A stretch of DNA of 64,000 nucleotides from Haematobia irritans (lineage: Eukaryota; Arthropoda; Insecta; Diptera; Muscidae), in assembly GCF_050003625.1 (NCBI RefSeq), contig NC_134399.1, positions 37,526,671 through 37,590,670 on the forward strand, read 5' to 3'. Positions 32,823 through 44,601 of the stretch are shown in pieces. The translations under genes were made by a program, and so were the position numbers. How positions within the stretch are numbered: position 1 is the first letter of the stretch; every line of letters starts with the position of its first letter. The notes under the pieces were generated by a model. That model did no database searches. It had not been told where the DNA came from and saw only the letters and a program-made list of their open reading frames with translations.

Positions 32823-35139
32823 CCCTACGGGAAATTGACTGGTCCTCCAGGAACCAGTCTCGGACAAACTCTTAGAAATCTGTTTCAATTTGGGCATCCA
32901 TCAAAAAGAGAGACAGTTACCACAACTAAGAATATCCAAATATTGCGTTACAACGACGACCTTTTCCGAAGAACCATAGTTAATGATGACATTTATTACT
33001 ACCATCCTGTAAATTCCGTTGATGACTACGCCGAACGTCTGTTTGAAAGTATTAATAGGGCTTTGCATCCAATGATATGCACGAAGGAAACAAAATCAAA
33101 AAAATTACCAAACTATTGGTTTAATACCAATTTAAAGAGAATGCAAGTTCACAAACAACAATTACATCAAAGAGCTGTTTGGATAAACGATAATACTAGT
33201 TGGGAAAATTATAGGCATTTCAGAAATCAATACAAATCACAACTTCGTAGTGCTAAGGAAACTTTTATCAGTAATAAAATTGATAATTGTACAGATCAAC
33301 GGTCAATGTGGAAAACTATAAAAGAATTTGTACTTAAGAAAGATGATACCCATATTAAGAAAATAAAAGTAAATGGATCCCTCATATCTGATGAGAAACG
33401 CATAGCTGAAGAAATGAACAAATTTTTTATAGAGAGTGTAGAAGAAATAGTCAGCAGTATACCTCCGATCATTTATGAAAATAATATTACACACATTCCA
33501 AAGGAGAACTTCAAATTCAAATTTATAAATACCAATGATTTGAAATCTTTATTAAAGGGAATGAATACAAAAAAAGATCAACATTTTCTGTCAGTAAAAA
33601 TTCTATTAAATAACTTTGACTTGCTTGGTGAAGCAATAAAACGTTTAATAAATGAATCTATGCGATGGGGAATTTTCCCTAAATGTCTAAAAGAGTCATA
33701 TGTAATACCCATACCGAAAATCAAAAATACGGATAACCCCAATGAAATAAGACCAGTAAATATGCTTCCGATTCTAAGTAAAATATTGGAAAAAGTAATA
33801 TACACGCAACTGAATAGCTATTTTGAATCAAATAATGTATTTATCGAAACGCAATCAGGATTCAGACATAATCACAACTGTGAGTCCCTTTTGAATCTCG
33901 TTATTACTCAATGGAAATCTGAAGTCACGAATAAAAATTGCATCGTAGCAGTTTTCTTGGACTTAAAACGTGCATTTGAAACCGTCGATAGAGAATTATT
34001 GGTACAGAAAATTGAAAAATATGGAGTAAAAGGAGTTGAAAGTAAATGGTTTAAAAGTTACCTGGAGGAGAGAACACAAAGAACAAAATGTGGCCTTTAT
34101 GTTTCATCAGGGAGTACTGTAGGAATCGGTGTACCGCAGGGAGCAATATTAGGAACACTGCTATTTTTAATATATATTAACGATCTAAAAAACATATTAA
34201 GAAATACTAAATTATGCTTGTTTGCTGATGATGCTTTGTTGTACATAAGTGGAAAAAATACAAACGAATGTATATCAAAGCTTAATGAAGATCTAAGAGC
34301 AGTGGAAAAGTATTTAAAAATGAACAAACTGAAGCTCAACATAAACAAAACTAACGTAATGGTTGTCAATGGAGTCATTGAAGGAAATATTCTAATCGAT
34401 GAACAAGAAGTGAATCAAGTTGAGAAAATAAAGTACTTAGGTATTGTAATTGACAAAAAATTGAAGTTTGATGCACATTACAACTATATCTGCAAAAAGA
34501 TCTCAAAAAAAGTTGCTTTTTTAAAAAGAATACGAAACAAAGTTTCTCTTCCAACAGCAATCAATATATTTAATACGATTATTAAACCTCACTTTGAGTA
34601 CTGTTCAACAATCATGTTTATGGGAAATCAAGCTATGAAAGCCAGACTTCAGAAGTTACAAAATAAAGCAATGCGAGCGATTCTAAAATGTCATCATTTA
34701 ACGCATACAATCAGCATGTTGAATAAACTAAAATGGATGTCAGTTAACCAAAGACTTACAATGAACGCATTGATATATATATTTAAAATAAAGCACGACT
34801 TAGTTCCAAAGTATATGCAAAGTTATATAACGTATGTAGCAGACGTTCAACCGTACAATTTACGAAATATTCAAGATTTTCGATTAAATTTAAGTAGAAC
34901 CAATTTTTATCAAAACTTATTGTTATATAATGGGCTTAAATTATTTAATGAACTGCCAATTGAATTAAAAAATGAAAATAACATACATTCCTTTAAAAAA
35001 TCGCTCATTTCATATGTAAAAGAAAATTTTTGAAAAGTTATGTAATGTCAAAATTACCCAATCCAATTTAATAATTTAACGAAGTATTGTTTAAAATCAG
35101 TAGCATGTTATGCTAAATAAATAAATAAATAAATAAATC
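32823..35139 (+). mobile_element. 5'-truncated CR1/Jockey-group LINE with AAAT microsatellite tail
   Basis: The insertion runs from near 32823, through one long ORF, a short 3'UTR and an (AAAT)n tail at 35114-35138. Endonuclease and ORF1 are missing. The first ~60 bp (CCCTACGGG, CCAGGAACCAG) do not look like LINE linker and may be a chimeric 5' joint. Confidence 0.8.
32835..35033 (+). CDS. LINE reverse transcriptase, N-terminally truncated, frame intact
   Basis: 732 codons without a break, the longest ORF in the window. Residues from about 20 to 200 are the linker between endonuclease and RT (lysine-rich, PNYWFNTNLKRMQ). RT fingers contain PIPKIKNTDNPNEIRPVNM and LSKILEKVI. Palm A is AVFLDLKRAFETVD (D376). 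The B motif is VPQGAILGTLLFLIYINDL (PQG at 434-436), and the catalytic box is LFADDALLY (FADD 463-466). KYLGIVIDKKLKF and the C-terminal SLISYVKENF follow. The layout suits CR1/Jockey-type LINEs that move by target-primed reverse transcription. The endonuclease is absent, so it cannot nick targets itself. The start at 32835 is only the first ATG; the natural ORF2 began further upstream. Intact RT motifs suggest a recent insertion. Confidence 0.88.
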   Translation: MTGPPGTSLGQTLRNLFQFGHPSKRETVTTTKNIQILRYNDDLFRRTIVNDDIYYYHPVNSVDDYAERLFESINRALHPMICTKETKSKKLPNYWFNTNLKRMQVHKQQLHQRAVWINDNTSWENYRHFRNQYKSQLRSAKETFISNKIDNCTDQRSMWKTIKEFVLKKDDTHIKKIKVNGSLISDEKRIAEEMNKFFIESVEEIVSSIPPIIYENNITHIPKENFKFKFINTNDLKSLLKGMNTKKDQHFLSVKILLNNFDLLGEAIKRLINESMRWGIFPKCLKESYVIPIPKIKNTDNPNEIRPVNMLPILSKILEKVIYTQLNSYFESNNVFIETQSGFRHNHNCESLLNLVITQWKSEVTNKNCIVAVFLDLKRAFETVDRELLVQKIEKYGVKGVESKWFKSYLEERTQRTKCGLYVSSGSTVGIGVPQGAILGTLLFLIYINDLKNILRNTKLCLFADDALLYISGKNTNECISKLNEDLRAVEKYLKMNKLKLNINKTNVMVVNGVIEGNILIDEQEVNQVEKIKYLGIVIDKKLKFDAHYNYICKKISKKVAFLKRIRNKVSLPTAINIFNTIIKPHFEYCSTIMFMGNQAMKARLQKLQNKAMRAILKCHHLTHTISMLNKLKWMSVNQRLTMNALIYIFKIKHDLVPKYMQSYITYVADVQPYNLRNIQDFRLNLSRTNFYQNLLLYNGLKLFNELPIELKNENNIHSFKKSLISYVKENF

Positions 35140-35807
35140 CCAATCGAACCCGAAATGAAAAAAAAACTTTTGAAATATATCGAACAATAGGTTATTCTGA
35201 TAATTAAATTTTAAAATTAATGAAATCGTCTTTAGGTTTGTTGACTTTTTGTATCTTCACTATAAAAGAAAAATGCGTTAAAAATACGAGAAGTTTTTCG
35301 AGACTTTATATTAAAGACTTTTTTACTTGAAACTTAAAATAATTCCACTTAAAGTCATGTCTGAATTTGGAAACTTAAGTTGCCGTCAATACGCTTTTAA
35401 AGGACTTTGATAGCACATGAAGAAAAAAGTTGAAACCCAATGGATCAAAAATTGTTTCCTAGAATGAAGTACGAAAAACTTAAATTTAAAGAAGAATTGT
35501 GTCTTAAATGTATCCTTATTTCAATTCTCCGATTCTTTGGCTCGGTATCAATACCAAAATCATTAGAGTAAAGACAAAATCTTTGGAACCGGGCATGCTT
35601 TGTTTTCAGAGAAGAACTTGTGAAATATTTCAATGGGAACTTATTCTTGCTAAATTGATTTTGATTGGGAACTTATTCTTGCTTCAGACGGCAGGGCTAA
35701 ATACTTGTCTGTCGTACCGCCCTCTTAGATATGACGAAGGTGGTGAAAAACGGTCTCCCAGGGAAATCCATCTATTTTATATTGGATTTACCCTAGACCC
35801 CGTTTAT

Positions 35808-36030
35808 CTCCTCAGTAATGGTGGTGTCAATTCTGAGTGTTTCTAAGCTTCTCTAAGTGGTTTCACTGCAATGTGGAACACCGTTCGGACTCAGCTATAA
35901 AAAGGAGGTTTATTCTCATTGAGCTTAACATGGAATCGGGCAGCACTCAGTGATAAGAGGCATGTTCACCACTGTGATATCACAATGGACTGAATAGTCT
36001 GAGTAAGCCAGAACAATCGGTCTCCGTTTA
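35808..36030 (+). mobile_element. SINE copy 7, 5'-truncated
   Basis: Starts in the body (CTCCTCAGTAATGGTGGTG) and continues to GACTGAATAGTCTGAGTAAG. The tRNA head and clean CCTAA tail are missing; more diverged than other copies. Confidence 0.75.
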
Positions 36031-36039
36031 ATTGCTCCT

Positions 36040-37210
36040 TGATTGTGAAAAAAAGTTTGCTATTAACGCTATAACTTCAAAAACAAATAAGTCTCTTTAG
36101 GGAAAATTTATGGAAAATTTTTAAGTAAAAAATAATAATAAACCGCTAACAACCACCCGTTTTTGCTTTTTCTGTAGGCTAATGATTTTTCCAAATTTTA
36201 TTAGATTTTCAGGATTTCTCTATACTCCTTATCAAAAAAAAAAAACATATTTAAAACTGGTGGCAACCCTGGTTTACAACTATATGTTGTTGTTTTGGAA
36301 CTTATTTATTTAAGTGGAACAGGAACTAAATAAACCAAGTTTGAAAATAAAACAGAATCAACACAAAAAAACGAAAATAACAGCAAAGACATCAGTCCGG
36401 TGGCCCAGCACCTCCAAATGTATTGCTGCAGTAATATTTTTGTTATTGTCTTCATGTGTGTGCGTGTTTGTGTATTTTTTTTTCAAATCTTAAACATCTC
36501 GATTATTCGCAACTACAATAACGTAACGTACTTCGTACTGACGCAACAACTACTACTTATGCGGCGACAGCAATAAACGGCTGCTGCGGCGAACTGGTTG
36601 GTTGAGTTGCTTTTATTGCAAGCAAGCAAGCATTGGCGAATAGATCATTTGAACTGAGCAACAGCACCAGAGAATTATCTCGATTGACATAAATAATCAT
36701 TAGTTGAAATTCAAAAGGGTGTAACAAATGTAATTTTTTTCTTATACATTTTAAAACTGACAAAGATAGCTATTACAAAACTATGAAATTTTCAAATTCG
36801 AGAACAAATATCCCCACTACCCATTAAAATACATTCAGATCAATAAAATTTGAGTCATTCACTCACAATTGAGAGAATTTGACTCACGCTAGGCAAATTT
36901 TTGTCTCATTTCCCCTTTTATTGGATTCTTTGAGACTAATGACTTCAATCCTGCAGTATGAAAATAAGTTGAGAGAAAAATAAATAACAGTTGAAAATTT
37001 CGCCTAATCGAACTATTGGGCCTATATAACTATTACTTCTATATAGCCCATGGCGAAATTACGATTTTAATTGGTTCAAGCCAATTTTTTAAGACTGTCA
37101 ATTGTTTCTTTGGTGGGACGTGTAACATATGTATTAGGGTGGGTCGCCTTGTGAGATGTTTTTTAAAATTAAATTTTCAGTATTACAACCATCAATACAA
37201 TGTGAGAAGA
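36040..37210. other. Unique DNA, no gene recognised
   Basis: Non-repetitive, with an AACAGCAAAGACATCAG-type stretch at 36360-36620 (CGACAGCAATAAACGGC, GCTGCTGCGGCG) that may be regulatory. No ORF with a domain. Confidence 0.4.
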
Positions 37211-37213
37211 TGA

Positions 37214-38082
37214 GATATACACTTAAAAAAGTTTATTGAAATCCAAACATTTTGGTATTGATTCCAAGCCAAAGATACCGCTTCTTTAATATAATGTTAT
37301 TTTAAATCCAGGTTTTTCAAGAAGAATTATAATTACACACAAAAAAATTTCACGAAAAATTTTCCAATTAAAATTTTAATTGAGTTTTAAAAAATATTCA
37401 ATTAAAAATTTAATTGATTCAACAAACTTTTTAATTGAAACAAAAATCAATCACAAAAATAATAGTATCAATTAATTTTTTTATTGGATCAATTAACTTT
37501 TTAATTGACCTTCAATTAATTTTTTAATTGATACTATCATTTCTGTGATTGAAGACATTTCAATTAAAAATTAATTGGATCAATTATATACAGATTTCAT
37601 TTATCGAAATTTCGCTCTTGTTTTGCGATATATTAACAACGCCATTCATCTACCAATAAATGTTAGTATAAAAATCCAAATAGTAACGGATACTTCAAAG
37701 AAAATTTTTTTTCATATAATTTCAAATAAACCCTTAAACCAAGATGCAAGATCCTAAGTATAAGTTTTAGCCTATATTTGAAGCTTTTTTATTTCTAATT
37801 AAAAATTTCAATGCTTCATTTCATTTAAAGATTATTTCTTTAAAGCAAAAGTGTTTTTCTTTATTTTAACGAAAAGTGGCTTGCTTCAAAGGCATACGAC
37901 TTTAACAGAGTGATGCTAATTTCAAAAATATGTGTCCTAAATTAAAAGGAAAACATTTTTTGAAGCAAATATTATAAACTGTATTTTAATAAAATTTTCT
38001 TTATTTTGGTATTGTGTAAATTGCTTGTCTAAAATTTTAAGTTGCAACATTTTTCATATTAGGTCTATACTTTTTACAGTGT
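37214..38082 (+). mobile_element. MITE family B with nested AATTGATT MITE
   Basis: CACTTAAAAAAGTTTATTG, then TTTTGGTATTGATTCC, to CTTTTTACAGTG. Family F (AATTGATT palindromes) occupies about 37331-37590. Confidence 0.6.
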
Positions 38083-38181
38083 AATTTTAATTTATCTCTT
38101 ATTGCAACCAACTTCATCTCGTCATACCTACTGTATCATTTACATTTTTTGTAAATAACACAACATATGTCAATAAAGGTG

Positions 38182-38875
38182 CGCAAAAAAAGGTTTACTT
38201 GGATCCAAAGATTTTGACCTTCCTTTAAGGATTTCGGTATTGATTCCGAGCCAAAGATACAGGTGCTTTAAAATAAGGAAATTTTTTTGCGACCTATCTG
38301 GCTTTAAATCTAGGATGTATAAAATTAAAATTAGGATACAAATCTCATTTATCGAATTTTCATTCTATTTTTTTTTTCGGTATATTAATAAAGCTATTCA
38401 CGTACAAACAAATGCCAGTTCATAAATCCAAATTATGGCGGATACTTCGAAGTAAAAAATATTTTCTTAATTCCAAAAAAAAACTTACAAATTATAAAAA
38501 AAAACTTTAAACCAAAGATGTTAAATCCTCAAAATAAGTCTTTGCCTTTATTTGAAGCATTTTTATCTTAAATTTAAAGATTCAATATTTCAGATAATTT
38601 AAGGAAAATTTCTTTAATTCAAAAATGTGTTTGTTCACTTTAAGGAAATTTTGCCTTCGTTTAAAGACATGCAACTTTAACGAAGAGACGCAAATTCTCA
38701 AAATGTGTGTCCTAAATTTAATAAAAAAAAAATTTTTTGAAGCAAAGTTTATAAACTTTATTCTAATTAAAATTTCATTATTTTAAAGAATAATAGTGTA
38801 TAAATTGCGCATCCTAAAATTGAGGTTGCGTATCTTTTATATCATGTAGATATTTTTTCAGTGTGTACTTCAAGG
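38182..38875 (+). mobile_element. MITE family B, nearly intact
   Basis: GCAAAAAAAGGTTTACTTGG at the left, diagnostic TTTTGACCTTCCTTTAAGG, and TATTTTTTCAGTGTG at the right. Uninterrupted, so it serves as the empty-site reference for other family-B copies. Confidence 0.65.
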
Positions 38876-38909
38876 TTCAATTTTGAGACGACTTTCACTA
38901 TTTATATTC

Positions 38910-39110
38910 ACACTGAAAGAAAAGTTTTTAGCTTTTCTGGGGATCGAAATTTTACACAACCAAAGTTTTCTTTTAATGCTAAAAAATTTCTTTAAAACGC
39001 TTGTTATAAATTCATGTCTAGTAGCTCTTCACGAAAACACTTTATAAGAAAGCAGAGTTTCGTTTGTCTAAAACTTCGTTCATGAGGAAAGTATTTTTTC
39101 TTTGGGTGCA
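38910..39110. mobile_element. Small TIR element, unnamed
   Basis: CACTGAAAGAAAAGTTTTTAGC at the left and GTATTTTTTCTTTGGGTGCAC at the right, around TTTCGTTTGTCTAAAACTTC, a segment shared with the tRNA-like MITE ends (10248-10268). Boundaries uncertain. Confidence 0.4.
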
Positions 39111-39659
39111 CGTATTTGCGAATGATTACAAATATGTTTGTGTTTGCAAACGAAAGGATATCGACCTAGGAAGTGCAAAAACAAAATACGGCTTTCGGTA
39201 AAAAAAAAACAATTCGAAAAATATTTTCTTCCCAAACTAAATTTTAGGCCAACTAACAGAAATTTCGTTTTACTATAAAAAAAGATTGTTTGGACACGTT
39301 TTCAGCCTCAAGTTTTCTTGGTTTATTTTCAAATATTTAAAGCCTAACACCTAACTCTTAGTTAGGTGTTAGGTTTTAACCAGTTTTGGGCCAAATAGAA
39401 AACCGTTTAAAAACGGCTATTTGGACACCCTTAATTTAAGTTGTTATCGGGCCACCCCCACATTTATAGTGTTTTTAGTTTTTAGCACCCTGTAATACAA
39501 ACAATGTAGAAGAAATTATACAATTTTATGATTTTTTTAAATTTTATGTTACATAATTATATGTCATTAACATCTTCTTTATTTTTTATTTCTTTTTAGG
39601 TAAGTTTTATCAGTGTGAAGAACATGTATTGAATTTCAACCTGACTAGACGGAAAGAGC

Positions 39660-40925
39660 TAGAAACTATATTATACCCTTCACCACTATGTAGACCAACA
39701 TTTGTGTTACCATCTCAACTACTTCTAATTTCCTGGGATCTATATAAAGGTTTGCATTTCCAGATACAAATACTTATAATGGAGACAATTTTTTGTACTT
39801 CTACAAAATCTCAGGAATTAAAATTTAAATCGGCTAACGCTATCCAGTTAATTGGAGAAAAATTTCATTGAAAATGGGTCTAAACTAAAAAAGAGTAAGA
39901 TAATTCCCCAGCTCTGGTGTACGTATATATGGGAGCTATATATAATATGAATCGATTTTGCCTAAATTTGACATGCATAGTTACAATAATAATTCTGCTA
40001 TCTGTGCAAAATTTCACGTAAATGGGAGTATAAATTTGGCCTCCGTGGTCATATGATATATATGGCAGCTATACCTAAATCTAAACCGATTTCAACCAAA
40101 TTTGGCACACATAACGGTATCATTAAACGTACCCCTATTGAAGCAAGTCAGGGCGAAACTCTGGCTTTGAGGCCATATAAGTGCAAATCGGGCGAAAGAT
40201 ATATATGGGAGCTACATCTAAATCTGAACCGATTTCAACCAAATTTGGTACACTTACCGATACTATTGAACGTACTCCTTGAGCAAAATTTGAAGCAAGC
40301 CAGGGAAAAACTCTGGCTTTTGAGGCCATATAAGTTCAAATCGGACGAAATATATATATAAGAGCTATATCTAAATCTGAACCGATTTTAACCAAATTTG
40401 GCACTCATAATGGTACCATTAAACGTACCCCTTGCGCAAAATTTGAAGCAAATCTCGTAAAAACTCTGGCTTTTGAGGCCATATAAGTTCAAATCGAACG
40501 AAAGATATATATGAGAGTTATATCTAAATCTGAACCGATTTGGCTGATATTTTGCAAGTTTTTCGAGATCCATAAAATCTTCGGATGTACGGTATTTGAA
40601 GAACATCGGTTGATAAACACGCCAATTATGATCAGATCGGGGATAAATATATATGGCAGCTATATCTAAAACTGAACCGATAATGGTACCATTGTAATAT
40701 GTTCAGATCACGGGCAAGTTTTCTAGCACTACGATCTTTTCGATTCTTTTCTTTCATCCACTTTCAACTGTCAAGTGAGCTGCTTAGAAATGATTGCAAT
40801 ACATATCAGCCACATCGTTAAATGAATGAAAATGATTTTGCACATTGCTGCCCAAAATCGATATGCTTTTCCTGTGAGGCTTACAATTACGTCAGTTATT
40901 CGACCCACCCTACTACAAATATACC
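39660..40925. repeat. TATACCCT-type dispersed repeat with tandem subunits, second copy
   Basis: Starts CTATATTATACCCTTCACC. From 39920 to 40690 about six subunits carry ATATATATGGGAGCTA, ATCTAAATCTGAACCGATTT and AACTCTGGCTTTTGAGGCC. ORFs inside (40053-40361 and others) simply translate the repeat. Confidence 0.6.
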
Positions 40926-40997
40926 TGTTTGATTTTTGGCACGACAAAAAGTAAGTTTTAGTCGAATTACCCCAAAGATGTAGCCTGCGACTCTAAC

Positions 40998-41700
40998 CAG
41001 GGATGGAAAATACAATTTTTAAGAAAGTACAAAAAAGGTATTTTTTGAGAGGAAAGGTACTTTTTACTAAATTTCAACAAAAATTTCACTGGAAGATTAT
41101 TGTCAAGAGGCAGATTTTTAAAGAAAATAAAATTTTGCAAAAATTTTCTATAGAAATAAAATTTTGCAAAAAATTTTACAGAAAACAAATTTTGCAAAAT
41201 TTTTTCTATAGAAATAAAATTTTGCAAAAATTTCCCATAGAAATAAAATTTTTACAAAAATTTCAATTGAAATAAAATGTTGACAAAATTTTCTATAAAA
41301 AAAAAAATTTGAAAAAATTCTATATAGAAATAAAGTGACAACATTTTCTACCGAAATAAAAAATCGATAATATAGAATCGCATTCTTTTTTTTTCGACTA
41401 AAACATTCTTGAAGTTCAATAAAATCCTGTTTTTGACTATATATTTTACAAAATCGAGATTTTCTTCTCACGTGAACATGTCTGTTTTGCCATATTTGTA
41501 AAAGACTATTAGCAAATAAGGTTGATAAAGACTTTCTCAAAATATTAAAATATTTTGTCAAAGCTATTGTACCATAAATCTCATATCGATTCAAAAATTT
41601 CTAAACAAAAGGTACTTAATCCTTCGCGGGGGTACTGCGGTACTGACCGGGGTGAAAAAGTATTGAAAAAAGTACTATAGTACTGCATTTTCCATCCCTG
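40998..41700. mobile_element. hAT-type MITE with internal minisatellite
   Basis: CAGGGATGGAAAATACA and the inverted TGCATTTTCCATCCCTG, with perfect 8-bp duplications ACTCTAAC (40990-40997, 41701-41708). TIR sequence and 8-bp duplication are hAT hallmarks. Positions 41110-41350 hold degenerate units of the 28-bp TTTCTATAGAAATAAAATTT array. No transposase coding. Confidence 0.88.
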
Positions 41701-41708
41701 ACTCTAAC

Positions 41709-42479
41709 CACACATACTATCAGTTATTTTGCAAAGCTAATCATGCTTTGCTTTTCAGATGTGGTCATCCGCATATTGCGGATTGTGGGCAGCAGAATTA
41801 ACGCAAAAACGTATGTCAGACTGCATAAAGTTCTCTCCTCTTGACGCCTCTCAAGTTTGGTGGTTTCTTGCATGACTACTTTGTTGAGCAACCAGCCGTT
41901 GTAGTAAGGCAGTCAGGCCAACTTCAATACAGCTCTGAATGATTGTGGTGCGGTCGGTCGATTTATTTTTCTGGTGGCAAACTCCAGCACACATGGAATA
42001 CTGGCTTGTTGTTTTTAATGGTTTTCTTTTCCTTGGAGCTGCTGCTGTCTCACCTCTCGTGAGGTGTGGTAGTGTTTGTGCTTTGGTATTTCATCGTTAA
42101 GCAATTACGCGAATTTCAGGCATTTACCAAACAAACCCCAATCCAGTCAGACAGCCAGACACATCTACTTTGCCATCTATCCCATTCAACAAGTTTTCAG
42201 TTTCGTTTTGGACATGTACCCCCTACACACATTCACATCTACTATGAGGACATATATGTTGTTTACTAAATTATTTCTTTTCCGAGGAGAATGAGTTCTT
42301 GTTAAGATTACATATTTACGCAAAAATGACTTTTTGAAAACAAAAACTAAAAATTTTGTTGTGAAACGATAAAAAGTAAAAACTCCTTTTTCAAAGAACG
42401 AAAGACAATTAAGAGCAAGCTTAGTTTCTGTCTCTAAAACTGACTATCCATGCAATCTTTTGGACAATAAAATACACAG
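41709..42479. other. Unique DNA, no gene recognised
   Basis: GC-richer non-repeat stretch (41740-42240). Overlapping ORFs of about 70 codons in two frames have no domain. Could hold conserved intronic elements. Confidence 0.4.
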
Positions 42480-42800
42480 CATTTGTTTTGCTGATTCAAT
42501 TACGAACTTAATCGATCCAATTAATATTTTAATTGAAATTGCTTTAAATACGAAAACAAGGGAATCCACCGCAAAATTAATTGAAATACAAAATTAAATA
42601 ATTCCTTCAGCACTTTCAATTAAGTGTTTAATTGATTTGATAGAAAAATGCAATTAATTGTTCAATCAATTATTTATTGAAAATTTCGATGATTTGAGTC
42701 AAAATTTAATGCCCAATATTTATAAACTATTTCCGACCAAAATTGTTAATTATACTTTTTGTTGGAAATATCACCAACGCCAATTAAAAAATGATTTTTT
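42480..42800. mobile_element. AATTGATT palindromic MITE, diverged copy
   Basis: Repeated TTAATTGAAAT, CAATTAATTGTTCAATC and ATTGATCCAATTAAT-like blocks; ends eroded. Confidence 0.5.
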
Positions 42801-43014
42801 GTGAGGATGGGAAAATGCTTTATGCACCTCACACTGCGTCCATATGTCGTGTGCCGGACTTCATCACAGTTGACGATACCTGCTAAAAACCCATCCTGCG
42901 TCACCCCGAGGTATAGTTTCCACATTGGAACTGCTTTCGCATAACTTCGGGGTGGAGCCCGTGATGGATCATGTCCATCTCTTCTCAGTCCGCGTCCAGA
43001 CTCCCGCTTTCGTT

Positions 43015-43285
43015 TGTTTTACTTTGAAGTATCCGTTATAATTTTGATTTTTAAGCTTGGATTTGTTTATACGTGTATAGCTTTAATTATATATAGCGAA
43101 AAAAGAATGAACATTTGATAAATGAGACTGTATCCTAATTTTAATTTTATTGGTCCTAGATTTAAAACCAGATAGGTCGCTAAAATGTCTTTTTTAAAGA
43201 ACACGCATCTTTGGATCGGAATCAATACCAAAAACCTAACGGCAAGGTCAAAATCTTTGAACCCAAGTAAACTTTTTTTTGAGTG
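43015..43285 (-). mobile_element. MITE family B fragment
   Basis: TTACTTTGAAGTATCCGTTA to TTTTTTTTGAGTG in minus orientation. Directly abuts the family-A copy that follows. Confidence 0.6.
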
Positions 43286-43936
43286 CACTGAAAAAATATT
43301 GTCGTAGGGCCAAAGATTTCATGTCCTTAAAATACGAATGCAAACTTTGCTTAGTGTAGAAGACGCATTTCTCTAATATAAAGTTTTTTTTCCTTGTCCA
43401 AAAGTCGATAAACTTTTCAATGAAGACGTGTTGTCCTTATAATTAAGTGATTGGACTTAAAAATGGGTATCATAACATGAAAGAAAACTTTTTTTGGGCT
43501 AAGGTCCACTTGACTTTAATAATTCAGAAAAATTCTTTAAAATTAATGAAATTGTCTTTAAATTTGTTGTGTTTCTGCATCTTGACTACAAAGCAAAACA
43601 TCGTTAAAAAAATAGGACATGTTTTTCAACACTTTATTTTAAAGACGTTGTTACTTGAAACATTAGCATAATTTCTACTGGAAGTCGTGTCTGAATTTGA
43701 AAAATAAAGTTGTCGTTAATTTGTTTTTAAAGGACTTTGATAACATATGAAGAGAAAAAGCTGAAAAAGCGAAAAATTAAAATTTGCTTCCTAAAGTCTA
43801 GTACACAAAACCCAAATTTAAAAGAGAATTGTGTCTTAAAAGTATCCTTACTTGAATACTCCGCTTCTTTGGCTCAATACCAAAATTGTTAAAATAAAGA
43901 CAAAATCTTTGCAACCGGGCATGCTTTTTTTCAGTG
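43286..43936 (+). mobile_element. MITE family A, intact copy
   Basis: CACTGAAAAAATATTGTCGT...TTTTTTTCAGTG then TA. Close to the copies at 19703 and 28935. Confidence 0.8.
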
Positions 43937-44601
43937 TAGCATGATATGTACGGTATCTACTACTCTTTAGTGCTCCTAGTGTCAACCTTCCAGGTCTGAA
44001 TCCATATTGTCTATCTGACAGACCAATTGGCACTATCTAATTAATTTCCATGATTGATTTTTGTTTTGATTACAAAAATAATTGAATAAATTAATTAATA
44101 TGTTTTTAAAATAATTAACATTTTAATGGAAAAAAAACAGGGTTTAAAAGTATTTGTTGTGCAAAGCCAGCATACATACAAAAAAAATATTTTTTGTGTT
44201 CAATCACGAAATTAATTGATCCAATTAATTTTTAATTTACAGAAATGATAGTAAATTAATTGATAACGCTAGTTTTTGTGATTGATTTTTAGTTCAATTA
44301 AATTTTTAATTGAATAGTTTTTATACCCACCACCATGCTGGTGATGAGGGTATAATAAGTTTATCATTCCGTTTGTAACACATCGAAATATAGATTTCCG
44401 ACTATATAAAGTATATATATTCTTGATCAGGGAGAAAGTCTAAGACGATATAACCATGTCCGTCTGTATTTCGCAATCACGCTACAGTCTTCAATAATGA
44501 ATCAATCGTGCTGAAATTTTACACAAACTCGTATTTTGTCTGCAGGCAGGTCAAGTTCCAAAATGGTCTATATCGCTCCAGGTGTTGATATAGTCCCCAT
44601 A

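Larger units (their letters stand above)
32640..35612 (+). mobile_element. MITE family A halves flanking an inserted LINE
   Basis: Left half 32640-32820 (ATATTGTCGTGTGGCCAAAG, AACATGAAGAAA) and right half 35170-35612 (AATGAAATCGTCTTTAGG to GGAACCGGGCATGCTTTG). The LINE between them inserted into this MITE. Confidence 0.65.

Noticed and set aside
40967..41594. ORFs of 86-148 codons rich in Phe, Lys, Ile and Tyr
   Set aside because: They translate the 28-bp minisatellite inside the hAT MITE.
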